Under the pieces are notes generated by a model. The model did no database searches. It was not told the DNA's origin and saw only the letters and a program-made list of their open reading frames with translations. DNA of 64,000 nucleotides from Gossypium raimondii. Taxonomy: Eukaryota > Streptophyta > Magnoliopsida > Malvales > Malvaceae. Each line of letters opens with the position of its first letter. The stretch's first letter is position 1. The DNA is taken from positions 6,448,001-6,512,000 of the forward strand of contig NC_068569.1 in the NCBI RefSeq assembly GCF_025698545.1, written 5' to 3'. Positions 22,365-32,570 of this stretch are shown piece after piece. Both the position numbers and the translations under genes were made by a program.

Positions 22365-23555
22365 CTAATCCCGAAACTTGGTGAACATTGCTATTGACAG
22401 TGGTTTTGTCAATATATCCCCAATTTGGTCAGAACCAGGTACATGACCTACTTGGACCATCCCATCTGCAACCTTTTCTCTGACAAAGAACAGGTCTAAC
22501 TCGACATGCTTAAACTTTGAGTGCATAACAGGATTCCCTGTTACCGCAACCACAGCTGAGCTATCACACCATATCAAAGCCTTATTCGGAACTGGAACAC
22601 ATAACTCAGTCAATAAGGAACGGATCCACACCATTTCTACAGTAACATAAGCAACATTCTTGTATCCTGCTTTTGTTGTAGACCTAGAGACTACTTGCTC
22701 ATTCGTTGAGCTCCAGGAGATTGGATTCCCCCCAAGAAACACACCAAAACCTGAGGTTGACCTGCGATCATCCACATCTGACCCCCAACTGGCATCGGAG
22801 TATCCTTCAAGCAAGAAATTTGAGGCTCGGGTGAACTTTAACCCATAGTTCAGTGTTCCTCGTAAATACCTTAATATCCTTTTCACAGTCTTGAAATGCA
22901 AGTCCAAAGGTTTATGCATGAACTGGTAAACCTTGTTTACGGAGTAAGCAATGTCTGGCCTAGTGATTACCACGTATTGTAAGGCACCAACAATGCTCCT
23001 GTAATGATGCTCATCCTCAACAGGACTGTCTGTATTAACTGACAGATGACATGTGGTGACCATCGGTATTGGCAAGCCATTTGATCTATCCACGGAGGCT
23101 CTTTGAAGTAGATCTAGAATATATTTTTTCTGAGTAAGGAACAATCCTTGTGAAGTGTAGTCAACTTTGATGCCAAGAAAATAGCTCAACTTCCCCAGGT
23201 CTTTCAAAGAAAACTTATCATTAAGTTGAGTAACAAACTTGTCTATAGCCTGAGAATCGTTCCCAGTGATGATAATGTCATCAACATAGACTAAAATATA
23301 TGAAACCAAAAACTCTTTCAACGTATGAAACCAATCCCGAGGTGCTTGTTTGAGACCATACAAGGCCTTTCTTAGTTTACAGACGAGTTGCTCACCATTT
23401 GGCCCTTGTTGCTCGAACCCTGGAGGCTGCATCATGTAAATTTCCTCACTCAAATCCCCATTCAAAAATGCATTATTAATGTCAACTTGTTTAAGTGGCC
23501 AGTTTAAAGATATTGCCAAAGTAATGACCACTCTAATTGTAGTTGGCTTAACCAT
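22365..23555 (-). pseudogene. Copia fossil: reverse transcriptase and RNase H region
   Basis: The recognisable RT motif YVDDIIITGN and the downstream Copia text (KDLGKLSYFLGIKV, GYSDASWGSD, STSGFGVFLG, HVELDLFFVREKV) identify the 3' part of a Copia polyprotein. The rest of the RT region continues to about 24282. The element is broken. Confidence 0.92.
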
Positions 23556-24287
23556 AGGGCTGAAAGTTTCCTGGAAGTCAATGCCAGCTTCCTACAGGTA
23601 GCCCTTGACAACTAGTCTGCCCTTGTACCGAGCAATTGAGCCATCTGCATGTTTTTTGATCTTAAAAATCCACTTGCAGCCTACAGTGCGATGACCTTCA
23701 GGTAAGGGCATAAGATCCCAAGTACGATTAGCGGGCAAAGCACTGTATTAAACTGTGCAGCTATTGTCCAAGCAATACTCTGAAAAGCTTCGATTATGGT
23801 CATAGGCTCCTTCTCAGCCAGAATAGAAGCAAAGACTTTGGGCTTAAAAATACCACTTTTGGAGCGAGTCTGCATGGGGTGAATATTCACACTCGAAGGA
23901 GCTCCTGTAGTACACTTAGTCTGACCACAGGACGTAGGCACATCAGCTGCTACTGGGAAGTCAGTAGAAGAGCTGGAAGGAGATTGATTACTAGGAGAAT
24001 GTACTAGGGAATGTGCCACAAGAGAGACCCTGGCTGGTCTTGTGACTGTCCGTGTGAAGGTGCGTCCAGGAGAATCATTAGCCATAATCAGAGGAAGCAC
24101 AGTCTGCTAATGAAGATCATTTGTAGAGCTAACTTGAGATTGTGAACAGAAACCATCATGAAATGGAAACTGAGCCTCATAAAATCGAACATGTCGAGAT
24201 AGGAAAACCAGACCATCTTCAGGAAGACACCTATAACCCTTTGTATTAGGAGCACTACTAAGAAATACACACATTTGAGATCGAAAC

Positions 24288-26789
24288 TGTAATGACCCAA
24301 AAATTCACGGACATTGGAAAAGTACATTATCGGGCCTCCGTCTTAGTAAATTGAGTTCGAAAATAATTATTAGAAATATTTACTAGACTAGTTGTGTGTT
24401 TAATTAGGTTTTAGATAGATGAATTTAGCTTAATTAAGAGTAATTAGTAAAAAAGATTAAATTACAATAGAAGTGAAAGTTTAATTATAGATTAAAATAA
24501 AATAAGAGGGACTAAATAGGTAAATAAGCCAATGGCTTAAGATTAGGCAACAAAACATGAAAAATCTTAGATTTTTCTTGATTTATATTATAAAAATATT
24601 ATTAAATTAAAATATTATAAATTATATTAATTAAAATTAAGATAATATATTATAGGAAACAAATAAGATAAAGACAATTGTGTTGTGATAAAATAATACA
24701 TGTGTAAAATATATAAAACACACTTGTAATAAAATAAAACATTTTCTTATAATTTAAGTAAAAGATATTTATGAATAAAATATTATTATATGATTATAAT
24801 ATATGATTATTATTATTATTATTAACTAATGCATAAAAGAAATAAAGTAAGTAAGTAAAACAAAAAGAAAAAGAAACAAAAGAAGAACAGAAAAGAAACA
24901 GAGAAAGAGACGAAAACAGGGGAAGAAAAAGGGAAAGAAAAGAAAGAGGGAAAATTGAGATTTTGAAGCTTGAAGTTTAATAGGTAAGCTAAATCAAGTC
25001 CTTTTCTCATAAATTTGATGTTTTTTGGAACCCTAGAGTGAAATACTCTTGGATTTAAGTTGAAAATTTGAAAGTTAATAGATTTTTGAGTAGGGTTTAT
25101 GTTGAATAAATGATGGAATTGAGGTTTTATTTGATAGAATTTCTAGTTAGAGTTGATAAAAGGATTAAATATGCTGAAACTTTGGTAGTTAAATTTGAGT
25201 TTAGAAGAAATTTGAATAGAAATAGAGTGTGAATTAAATTAGAAAAGTAAATAAATTTAGTTAGGATTAAATTGGAATTAAAGTATAAATTAGATAGAAA
25301 TTTTATTATTATTATAAATTAATGTTGTAATTGATGGTGTAAATTATTATCATTTTCGTAGCTAACAAGGAACTCGAGGCATCGGCACACAAAGGAAAGG
25401 AGAAGGTTATTAAGGAATAATCGAGCAAAATTCGGGTTTGTATTACTATAATTCAAATTATTTATTATTTGATGATAAATTTAAATTATGTGTATGGTAA
25501 GCATATGATAAGGTAAGTGACTTTATTGAATTGAATTTGGAAAAAAAAATTAAATTGAATGAGAAAAGTATGTGTTGGTATTGAACTGTGTTTAATTAGT
25601 GAATGGAAAAAGTATAATTGATATTGAAAATGAATTTTTTGAAATAAAAGTGAAAATTAGATTGTGAAATTTATATACCCTATTAACTAGTCGGGCTGAG
25701 TCGGATATAATTGGCATGCCATAGGATTTAGAAGAGTACGGGATTTATCGGCTTTGCCGATCAGGCACTTTATGTGTCGTATCTCAGGCACTTTATGTGT
25801 CGTATCAGACACCTCGTGTGTCGTTTCAGGCACTTATGTGTCGTATACTGATCATGTACTATGTACCGTTTTAGGCACAATGTGCCGTATTGGTGTGTTT
25901 GGGTTGGAATCCGTGTATCCGTCAAAGTCCAAATTGTTAATAGGGTGAATAATTGAAATAAGAAAATTTAAAATTGTGGATTGAAATTTGAGATTGAAAA
26001 TGAAAGGCATGAATTTAATGTTTATGTAGTGATTGAAATTATTACATGTGATATGTGATTGAAATTGAAGAATAGCTAAAAATTGTATTGTTATTGTTAG
26101 TTAATGAAAGTTTATAAATTAATTGATATTTAAGAAATCGGATAGTTACATGCTTGGTAATTATAATTCTTTGTTGTTATTATAATTTGAATTATGGTAA
26201 TACCACTGAGTATACAAAACTCAGCGTACGGTTGTTTCCGTGCGCAGGTTGAAAAGGGATCAGAGTCTCGGTTCAGCATCCAGGACAATCCCGACTCCGA
26301 CATAAAGATTTTGGTGATGTTTTCTTCCTTTAAGAGAAAGTGGTATGTACATAAGAATTATAATAGTTATTTTGGTATGTTATATAGTTTTATTGTAAAG
26401 TAAGATATTATGTATTTTGATGATTATATTAGCAAATTGGTAGAAGTCCTTTATGGCATTGGTATCGAATTGAAATGACTTGATTAGTTTTATGTGTTAA
26501 TTAGAAAAGATAATAGGATTTTTATTAAATAAGTTGTTATGTCAATATGTCAAGTAAGATTTAAGTATATAAATGCCTTGGTTGAAATACTGGAATTGGG
26601 TTGGTTATGTTTGAAATTTTGCAGGGGGTTGTATGTAAAAATAAGCAGAAATGCTGCCGAAATTTTTATAAAAAAAATGAATGAAGTCAATTAGTAAAAT
26701 TTATATGAATTATTTGTAAATAGCTTGATATGTCATGAAATGTCTTGTAACCCTGTTTCGACGACGGTTTGGGGTTAGGGGGTGTTACA
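24288..26789 (+). mobile_element. Solo gypsy-type LTR inserted in the Copia element
   Basis: A 2,502-bp block from TGTAATGACCC to GGTGTTACA, flanked by the target duplication GAAAC at 24283-24287 and 26790-26794. It has no internal coding region, so it is what remains after recombination between the two LTRs of a full element. Its style (TGTAA...TTACA, length) matches the other gypsy LTRs here, but it lies in the opposite orientation. It is younger than the Copia insertion that it interrupts. Confidence 0.9.
25760..25885 (+). repeat. Short tandem motif inside the solo LTR
   Basis: About five degenerate units of roughly 22 bp built on CAGGCACTTTATGTGTCGTAT. Variable-number blocks of this kind are typical of LTR promoter regions. 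Confidence 0.7.
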
Positions 26790-26794
26790 GAAAC

Positions 26795-27868
26795 TATAAC
26801 TTATGCTATTGGAATGGCCTCAGATCAGGAAAGCAAGCACAGCCAAACATCCGAAGCAGACCATAGTCAGGTTTAAGTTTGTGAAGTGCTTTATAAGGAC
26901 TAACTTGATGCAGAACAGGAGTAGGTAGTCTATTGGTCAAGTAAACAGCATGGGCAAAGGCATAAAATTAAAATTTCAAAGGCATACCAGACTGAGCTAG
27001 AAGAGACAAGCCCATATAAACTATTTGTCTGTGCTTTCTTTCAGCAACCCTATTCTGCTCTGAGGTGTAGGGACAAGTGACCCTGTGTTGTAGACTAAGT
27101 CGAGAGAGCTTCTTTGACAAGACACGATATTCTCCCCTCCAGTCAGTTTGTAGCATTTTAACAGAATGACCAAATTGAACTTTAACCATCTGATAAAAAT
27201 TTAAAAAACACTGCACCACCTCAGACTTGTTTTTGAGAAAATAAATCCAAGCGTATCTGCTATACATGTCAACAAAAGAAACGTAATAAGAGAAACCATT
27301 TGAAGTCATATGAGCTGGTCCTCATATGTCAGATACCACAAGTTCAAAAAGGAAAGAGTACATTGTATGTAAAGAAGGAAAAAGTAGCTTGTGAGCCTTG
27401 CCTAACTGATAAGCTGTACATATTCGAGGCAAACTACTTTGTTTGAAAAGAATTTTTCAAGATTTTAACACATGAGCAAATGCGATATGGCAAGGATGGC
27501 CAAGCTTGTTGTGCCACAAAGAAACAGATGAAATCTGAGCATTGTTCAGCAAAAATGAGCTAGGCTTTGAAGTAGAACTGGCAGTGTTGGGAGCAGACTT
27601 TGAAAACTAAAATCTGTATAAGCCCTTATGCATGTGGCCCTCTAGCAGAGTCATCCCTGTCTAAATGTCATTCACAAAACATAGAAACATGTGAAATTTA
27701 AAATAGACACTATTATCTTTAGCAAACTGACCCACTGAAATCAGATTCTTGCAAACTGTAGGAACATTTAAAACATTTTGAAGACGCGGGAGTCTGGAGC
27801 CAGCCAAGATAGTAGATGATCCTACATTAGCTATGGAAACCGACTCACCATTTCCCATAGTGACACGA
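26795..27868 (-). pseudogene. Copia fossil: integrase and pre-integrase region
   Basis: MTSNGFSYYVSFVDMYSRY and the following text is the start of a retroviral-type integrase core (rve); near 27661-27858 the GAG-pre-integrase part is seen (GNGESVSIANVGSS, LQNVLNVPTVCKNLISVGQ). Broken copy. Confidence 0.88.
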
Positions 27869-27873
27869 CTTGT

Positions 27874-30809
27874 TGTAACACCCCTTACCCGTATTCAACT
27901 CTGGAATAGGGTATGAGGCATTACTAGAACACTTACACATGTAAACGTATTAAACTGAGTTACAAAATTTCATTCAAATTTAAACTCTTCAAATTTTTAG
28001 CATGCTTTTATAATTCTTTATAACATATCCTCAAAATATTATATTCATAACAAATAGGGCCTACGAGACCCGATACTTACTTATGTAATTCAAAGCTCCA
28101 TTTCCATTTTATTCAATTCACAATATTTCATGTTCACAATTCAAATTAATTTCTCAATCCAATATATATATTTCAATACCACACTCTCATACTATGAAAC
28201 TTTATTTTCCCATATGAGCTTAAACCATGATCATCACATATCAAAGACAAATGTTCTTGACATTTCCATGACATAAACCGAATTAATCAATGCAACTCAA
28301 TGATATAATCATCCATATATCATTATTATCATATATATATATCAAGACTAAATTTCTTATACATTTGGTCAATTGCTTTTCAAAACCGCAATAGTTCCTT
28401 CGGTACCAATACGTATTTACCATTCAATTTAACATTTACCGATTATAATCGGGCATATGACAATTATACACAATTATTTCCTACATTTTATTGTCCTCCT
28501 CCTCCTCTCCATTCCACATCCTTTATGTGTATATCACATTTAAACAACATTAACTATAATTTCTCTATTCACTAACATGTATATTCAAAGCTGTCTATTC
28601 GAGTCATAGTCACTAAATTATTTTTACCCGGAGCTACAGAACTCCAAATTAAGATCCATAAATTTTATCCGAAACTAGATTCACATATATTCTTACCATA
28701 AAATTTTCATAATTTTTGGTTTAGCCAAATAGTACAGTTTATTCTTTAAAGTTTCCCCTGTTTCACTGTTTGACAGTTCTGACCTCTCTTCACTAAAAAT
28801 TAATTATCTCACTGTACAGAATTCGGATATAGTTTCCGTTTGTTTCTCATAAAAATAGATTCACTGATAATTCTAAACATATAAACTTTATCCCGTAATT
28901 ATTTTTGTACAATTTTTTTTACAATTTTCCAAAGTCAAAACAGGGGATTCCAAACTCATTCTGACTCTATCTAATTAAACTTCAAATATCTCAAAATATA
29001 TAACTCTTTTGCTTTTTCTATTTCTTTTATGTGAAAATAGACTCATTAAGCTTCAATTTCATATATTATTCAGCCTCTAATTAAATTTCCACCATTTTGG
29101 TGATTTTCAAAGTCACACAACTGTTGCTGTCTAAACTGTTTTGTTGCTAAATGTACTCTTTCATAATTTCATTTTTCACTTTCAATCACAATTCAATTCA
29201 AAATTCACTTTTCCATTTCTAAGTCGATATTCAATTCAGTTCCACACCTATATTCATTATTCAATTACACTTAGTCAATTTCCGTTGAACACTCGGAATA
29301 TACATAGATACGTAGAGAATTAGCACATAAGTGCCACAATCGATATGTAGCCGGTTACCATCGATCGTGTAGAAGGTTACCATCGATACGTGGCCGGCTT
29401 ACCACGATACGTGGCCGGTTACCACGATACGTGTCGGCTACCATCGATCGTAGCCGAAGCTTACCATCGATACGTGGCCGGAAGCTACCACCGATCAATA
29501 ACACCGGAAATGTCCACGGGCTGCTCACACAAGCCGTCGTGTCTGCGCAACACATGCTAGATCACCCAGCACCGGGACTCACTGTAACACTGTAACATCG
29601 ATCTCTAGTGACATGTCACTTGTATCCACTTCTATTCCTAAGTTCAACCGAATTTACACTTAACACTTTATTTTAAACACTTTATCACTTGAATAATTCA
29701 TGAACAATTTTCCTTCCACATTCAATATTAATTCACATATCAAATATAATTCACAATTTATAAAAATATAACTATTATTTACACGTAACTTACTTTGATG
29801 CAATAATATAAAAATTTAGCAATTTAGTCTTTAACCTTTCCTTTTCTCCGGTCAAGGTCGATTCCACTTCTTTCTTGATCTATAATAACACATTTGACTT
29901 ATTTAGTACTCACATTTATCAAAACAGTCCTTGACTCAAACTTTGGTAAAATTATAATTTTGCCCTAAACTTTTACATATTTACACTTTTGCCCCAAAGC
30001 TCGTAAATTAAACTTTATCCCTTATTCTTATGTATTATGACATGTTGAACATTTTTCCCTTCTATAGAAACATCAAATTCCAACTCTAACACTTACTTAT
30101 GAACATTTAGTATTTTTATCGATTATGTCGTTTTACTCGTTTTCACTCAAAATCGCTTAGCAAAAGTTGCTTAACATAATTCTAAGCTTCATATTCTATC
30201 ATGAAACATCAAAATTCACACTTTTCATCTATGGGTAATTTTTCGACATAAATTCTAGCTCGAATTAATGGTAGAGATAGCTTAAGCAAGTTATCGGGAT
30301 GCTAAAAATACAAAGAACAAGAAAAGCGGGCTAGAACGGACTTACCATGAAGCTTGGAAGATGAACAAACCCTAGCCATGGTGTTCCCTTGCTACATACG
30401 GCCATGAAGAAAAGAATTGAAGAAGATGATAATTTATTTCATGCTATTTTGTCTTTATTCATTAATTAAGGCATTTTACCAAAATGCCCTTAAATAGCTT
30501 ACTTACTAACCATGTCTATTTTTGTCCATAAATAACCAATGGTCTAATTACCATTTAAGGACCTCCAATTTAAAATTTCATAATAATTAGACACCTCTAA
30601 CTTGTAGAACTCAACTTTTGCACTTTTTACAATTTAGTCCTTTTGACTAAATTGAGTGCCCAAACGTCGAAATTTTCGAACAAAATTTTTACAAAATAAT
30701 TCCGTGAAATCGTAGACCATAAAAATATGAGAAAAATAATTTTTTTTCCTTGTCAGATTTGTGGTCCCGAAACCACTGTTCCGACTAGGCCCAAAATCGG
30801 GCTGTTACA
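27874..30809 (-). mobile_element. Second solo gypsy-type LTR inserted in the Copia element
   Basis: A 2,936-bp block from TGTAACACCCC to GGGCTGTTACA, flanked by the target duplication CTTGT at 27869-27873 and 30810-30814. It contains no internal coding region. It shares long stretches with the 5' LTR at 147-2392, including the CCTCCTCTCCATTCCACATC word and the region after it, so both belong to one family and have the same orientation. Confidence 0.9.
29338..29495. repeat. Tandem motif inside the second solo LTR
   Basis: About seven degenerate units of roughly 22 bp built on ACCATCGATACGTGGCCGG. It takes the same place within the LTR as the GCACTT...GTGTCGT block of the other solo LTR, but has a different core sequence. 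Confidence 0.7.
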
Positions 30810-30814
30810 CTTGT

Positions 30815-31990
30815 ACCTGTGTAAGGAGAAGCATTTGTGAGATTGGACATTTCACATGTAACATGATTCATTGCACCAGAATCAGGATACCAGGTCTGAC
30901 CAGAGAGGAAGGGAGCAGGAGCTCGGGTAGGTGGTGGATGAGAAAACGAGCCACAACAATGAACCATGGATGAGCATGCGGTAGGAGAAGATGAAAAATC
31001 AGCATTGTGAACCTGATGATAGTTGACTGAAGGGTTTTGACTAACATCAGAAAAATTCTCATTAAACCTATGATAATAGGTCTGAACAACATGGCCGATC
31101 TTCCTACATAACTGACACTGTGGCCTAAAGTGAGGCCAGCCCTGACCAGTACCTCGAGTTCTCCCACGAGACCAGCCTCGGCCTAACCCACTTTGCCCTT
31201 GCTTAGAAGTCTGAGAATAAGCAAGTTTCGAACCGTCTGTGCTATCTTGATGTTTAGTAACCAAATTTGCTTGCAAAGGAACTTTTGCCAATAGAGCTAG
31301 TTGTCTTGCCTCACAGTCAATAAGCATATTAGTGAGCAAGTCCAGAGATATTGGAGTTGCAGAAGCAGGGACTCGGATAGAATCATACTCAACAGATAGT
31401 CCAGCCAAGGTAGCACTGATTTGTTCTCTCTCAGTTACCAAACTACCAACTGCCGTTAAGCTATCAGTGAGAGTCTTTACCTTGGCCAAATATTCTTTAA
31501 TGGTGAGGTTAGCCTTCTTGATTGAGTACAAAGTATGATGCATACTCAAAATCTTGATACTAGATGTGGTACCAAACCTTCTTTCAATAGTGGTCCAGAT
31601 ATCAAAACTTGTCTTAGCTTTCGTTAGATGAACCAAGACTTCATCAGTAACAGTCGACAGAAGCCAAGAAGTTAGAAATTTATCCTATTTCCTATGAACA
31701 AGAAAAGCGGGATTCTCAACAAGTTGACCATCAACCCCTGCAAGAAAAGAAGGAGGGACAGAAACCATGCCCAGCACAAACCCTTCAAGACTATAGCCTT
31801 CAAGAATCAACATAAGTTGATGCTTCCACAACAAAAAAATATGCTCAGCAAGTTTGATCATATCATGTTTGGCAAAGTAATAAACTGTTGATGAACCACC
31901 ACTGCCAAGGCCCTGCGAATGGACTGCTTCGCCAGTATTGGAAGAGTGACGCGGTGTATCAAACCCTGGTACTGCCTCAGTGGCCATGAA
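30815..31990 (-). pseudogene. Copia fossil: gag and zinc-knuckle/protease start
   Basis: TKAKTSFDIWTTIERRFG and the following 200 residues are a Copia gag (UBN2 type). A zinc-knuckle-like CQLCRKIGH and a YPDSGAMNHVT protease-type DSG follow. The N-terminal part continues toward 31990. Broken copy. Confidence 0.88.
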
Positions 31991-32034
31991 CAGAGAAGAA
32001 AATAAGGAAAAAAAAGCGTTATATAAAAAAAATT

Positions 32035-32048
32035 GGCTCTTGATACCA
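32035..32048 (-). other. Copia primer-binding site
   Basis: The minus strand reads TGGTATCAAGAGCC directly after the 5' LTR, matching the 3' end of initiator-methionine tRNA. Confidence 0.8.
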
Positions 32049-32205
32049 TGTTAACAATTCAACAATAAAGAAGTAGTGAATTATTCTCAATTAATTTCTC
32101 AAACCAATGTCATGTATTTAATACACGTAAAACAACTAACTGAAGTTATTAACAACTTGCTAACTAACATTAACTAACAGTAATTGTAAACAGTTATTCC
32201 TAACA
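32049..32205 (-). repeat. 5' LTR of the Copia element
   Basis: 157 bp from TGTTAACAATTC to CCTAACA on the plus strand, next to the target duplication CTATT at 32206-32210. Its outer edge lies 58 bp before the ATG of the RALF-like gene. Confidence 0.93.
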
Positions 32206-32207
32206 CT

Positions 32208-32216
32208 ATTATATGT
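32208..32216 (+). promoter_or_regulatory. Possible TATA box of the RALF-like gene
   Basis: ATTATATGT follows the Copia target duplication and lies about 50 bp before the ATG. The insertion seems to have landed just upstream of the core promoter. Confidence 0.35.
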
Positions 32217-32263
32217 ACGAAACTATAACTTGGTAGTCTATCTTTGAAATTGCATGCAGAAAT

Positions 32264-32488
32264 ATGGCGATTTCTATGGAAAAGAAAATCGTGGCATTAT
32301 GCATTTGTGCAATGGTGGTGAGCTCATTCTTGATTGGAAATGCAACATCAACACCAACAACAACACCAACATTTGAAGAGGAAAAACATGCAGTTGCATG
32401 CAGTCGAGGACATCGCCTACCACCTCCCAATCCTTCTTCTGATAGAGGTTGCGAAGCATCCAACAGATGCCGAACCACACCACCCTAG
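32264..32488 (+). CDS. RALF-like secreted peptide, divergent, 74 aa
   Basis: Intronless. The N-terminus MAISMEKKIVALCICAMVVS to IGNA (about residue 27) is a clear signal peptide; a short T/P-rich stretch follows, then KHAVACSRGH and NPSSDRGCEASNRCR. The end fits the RALF pattern NPxxRGCxxxxxCR and the KHAVAC word fits RALFs like Arabidopsis RALFL8 (DHAVHC). It would be an apoplastic signal for FERONIA-type receptors. Oddities: only three mature cysteines remain (46, 63, 69), the second of the usual four being absent, and there is no YISY/YPAI motif, so one disulfide and the receptor-contact motif are lost. AATAAA at 32562-32567 could serve as poly(A) signal. It may be a divergent family member or a decaying gene; either way it keeps an open frame. 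Confidence 0.75.
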   Translation: MAISMEKKIVALCICAMVVSSFLIGNATSTPTTTPTFEEEKHAVACSRGHRLPPPNPSSDRGCEASNRCRTTPP

Positions 32489-32570
32489 AAATGAACAACT
32501 TTATTCCTTATCATTGTCTTTACTATCTATTTGCCTATGTTTATTTTTATTTATATCATGGAATAAATAA

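Larger units (their letters stand above)
22144..32205 (-). mobile_element. Ty1/Copia retrotransposon, broken, interrupted by two solo LTRs
   Basis: A minus-strand Copia element with 157-bp LTRs at 32049-32205 (5') and 22144-22300 (3'), flanked by the target duplication CTATT at 22139-22143 and 32206-32210. The tRNA-Met primer site lies at 32035-32048, and a purine-rich tract (AAGTACGGGGCA on the minus strand) lies beside the 3' LTR. Removing the two inserted solo LTRs leaves about 4.6 kb, a normal Copia length. Parts in order are gag, protease, integrase, reverse transcriptase and RNase H. The reading frame is broken in several places, so it is a fossil. The two LTRs differ at 6 of 157 sites by eye, which suggests an age of one to a few million years at usual plant rates. 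The short LTRs and gag type suggest the Ale/Retrofit lineage. Confidence 0.93.

Noticed and set aside
29338-29495. CRISPR-like array of short repeats
   Set aside because: Units are directly adjacent and degenerate without spacers, inside a plant LTR; it is a tandem motif.
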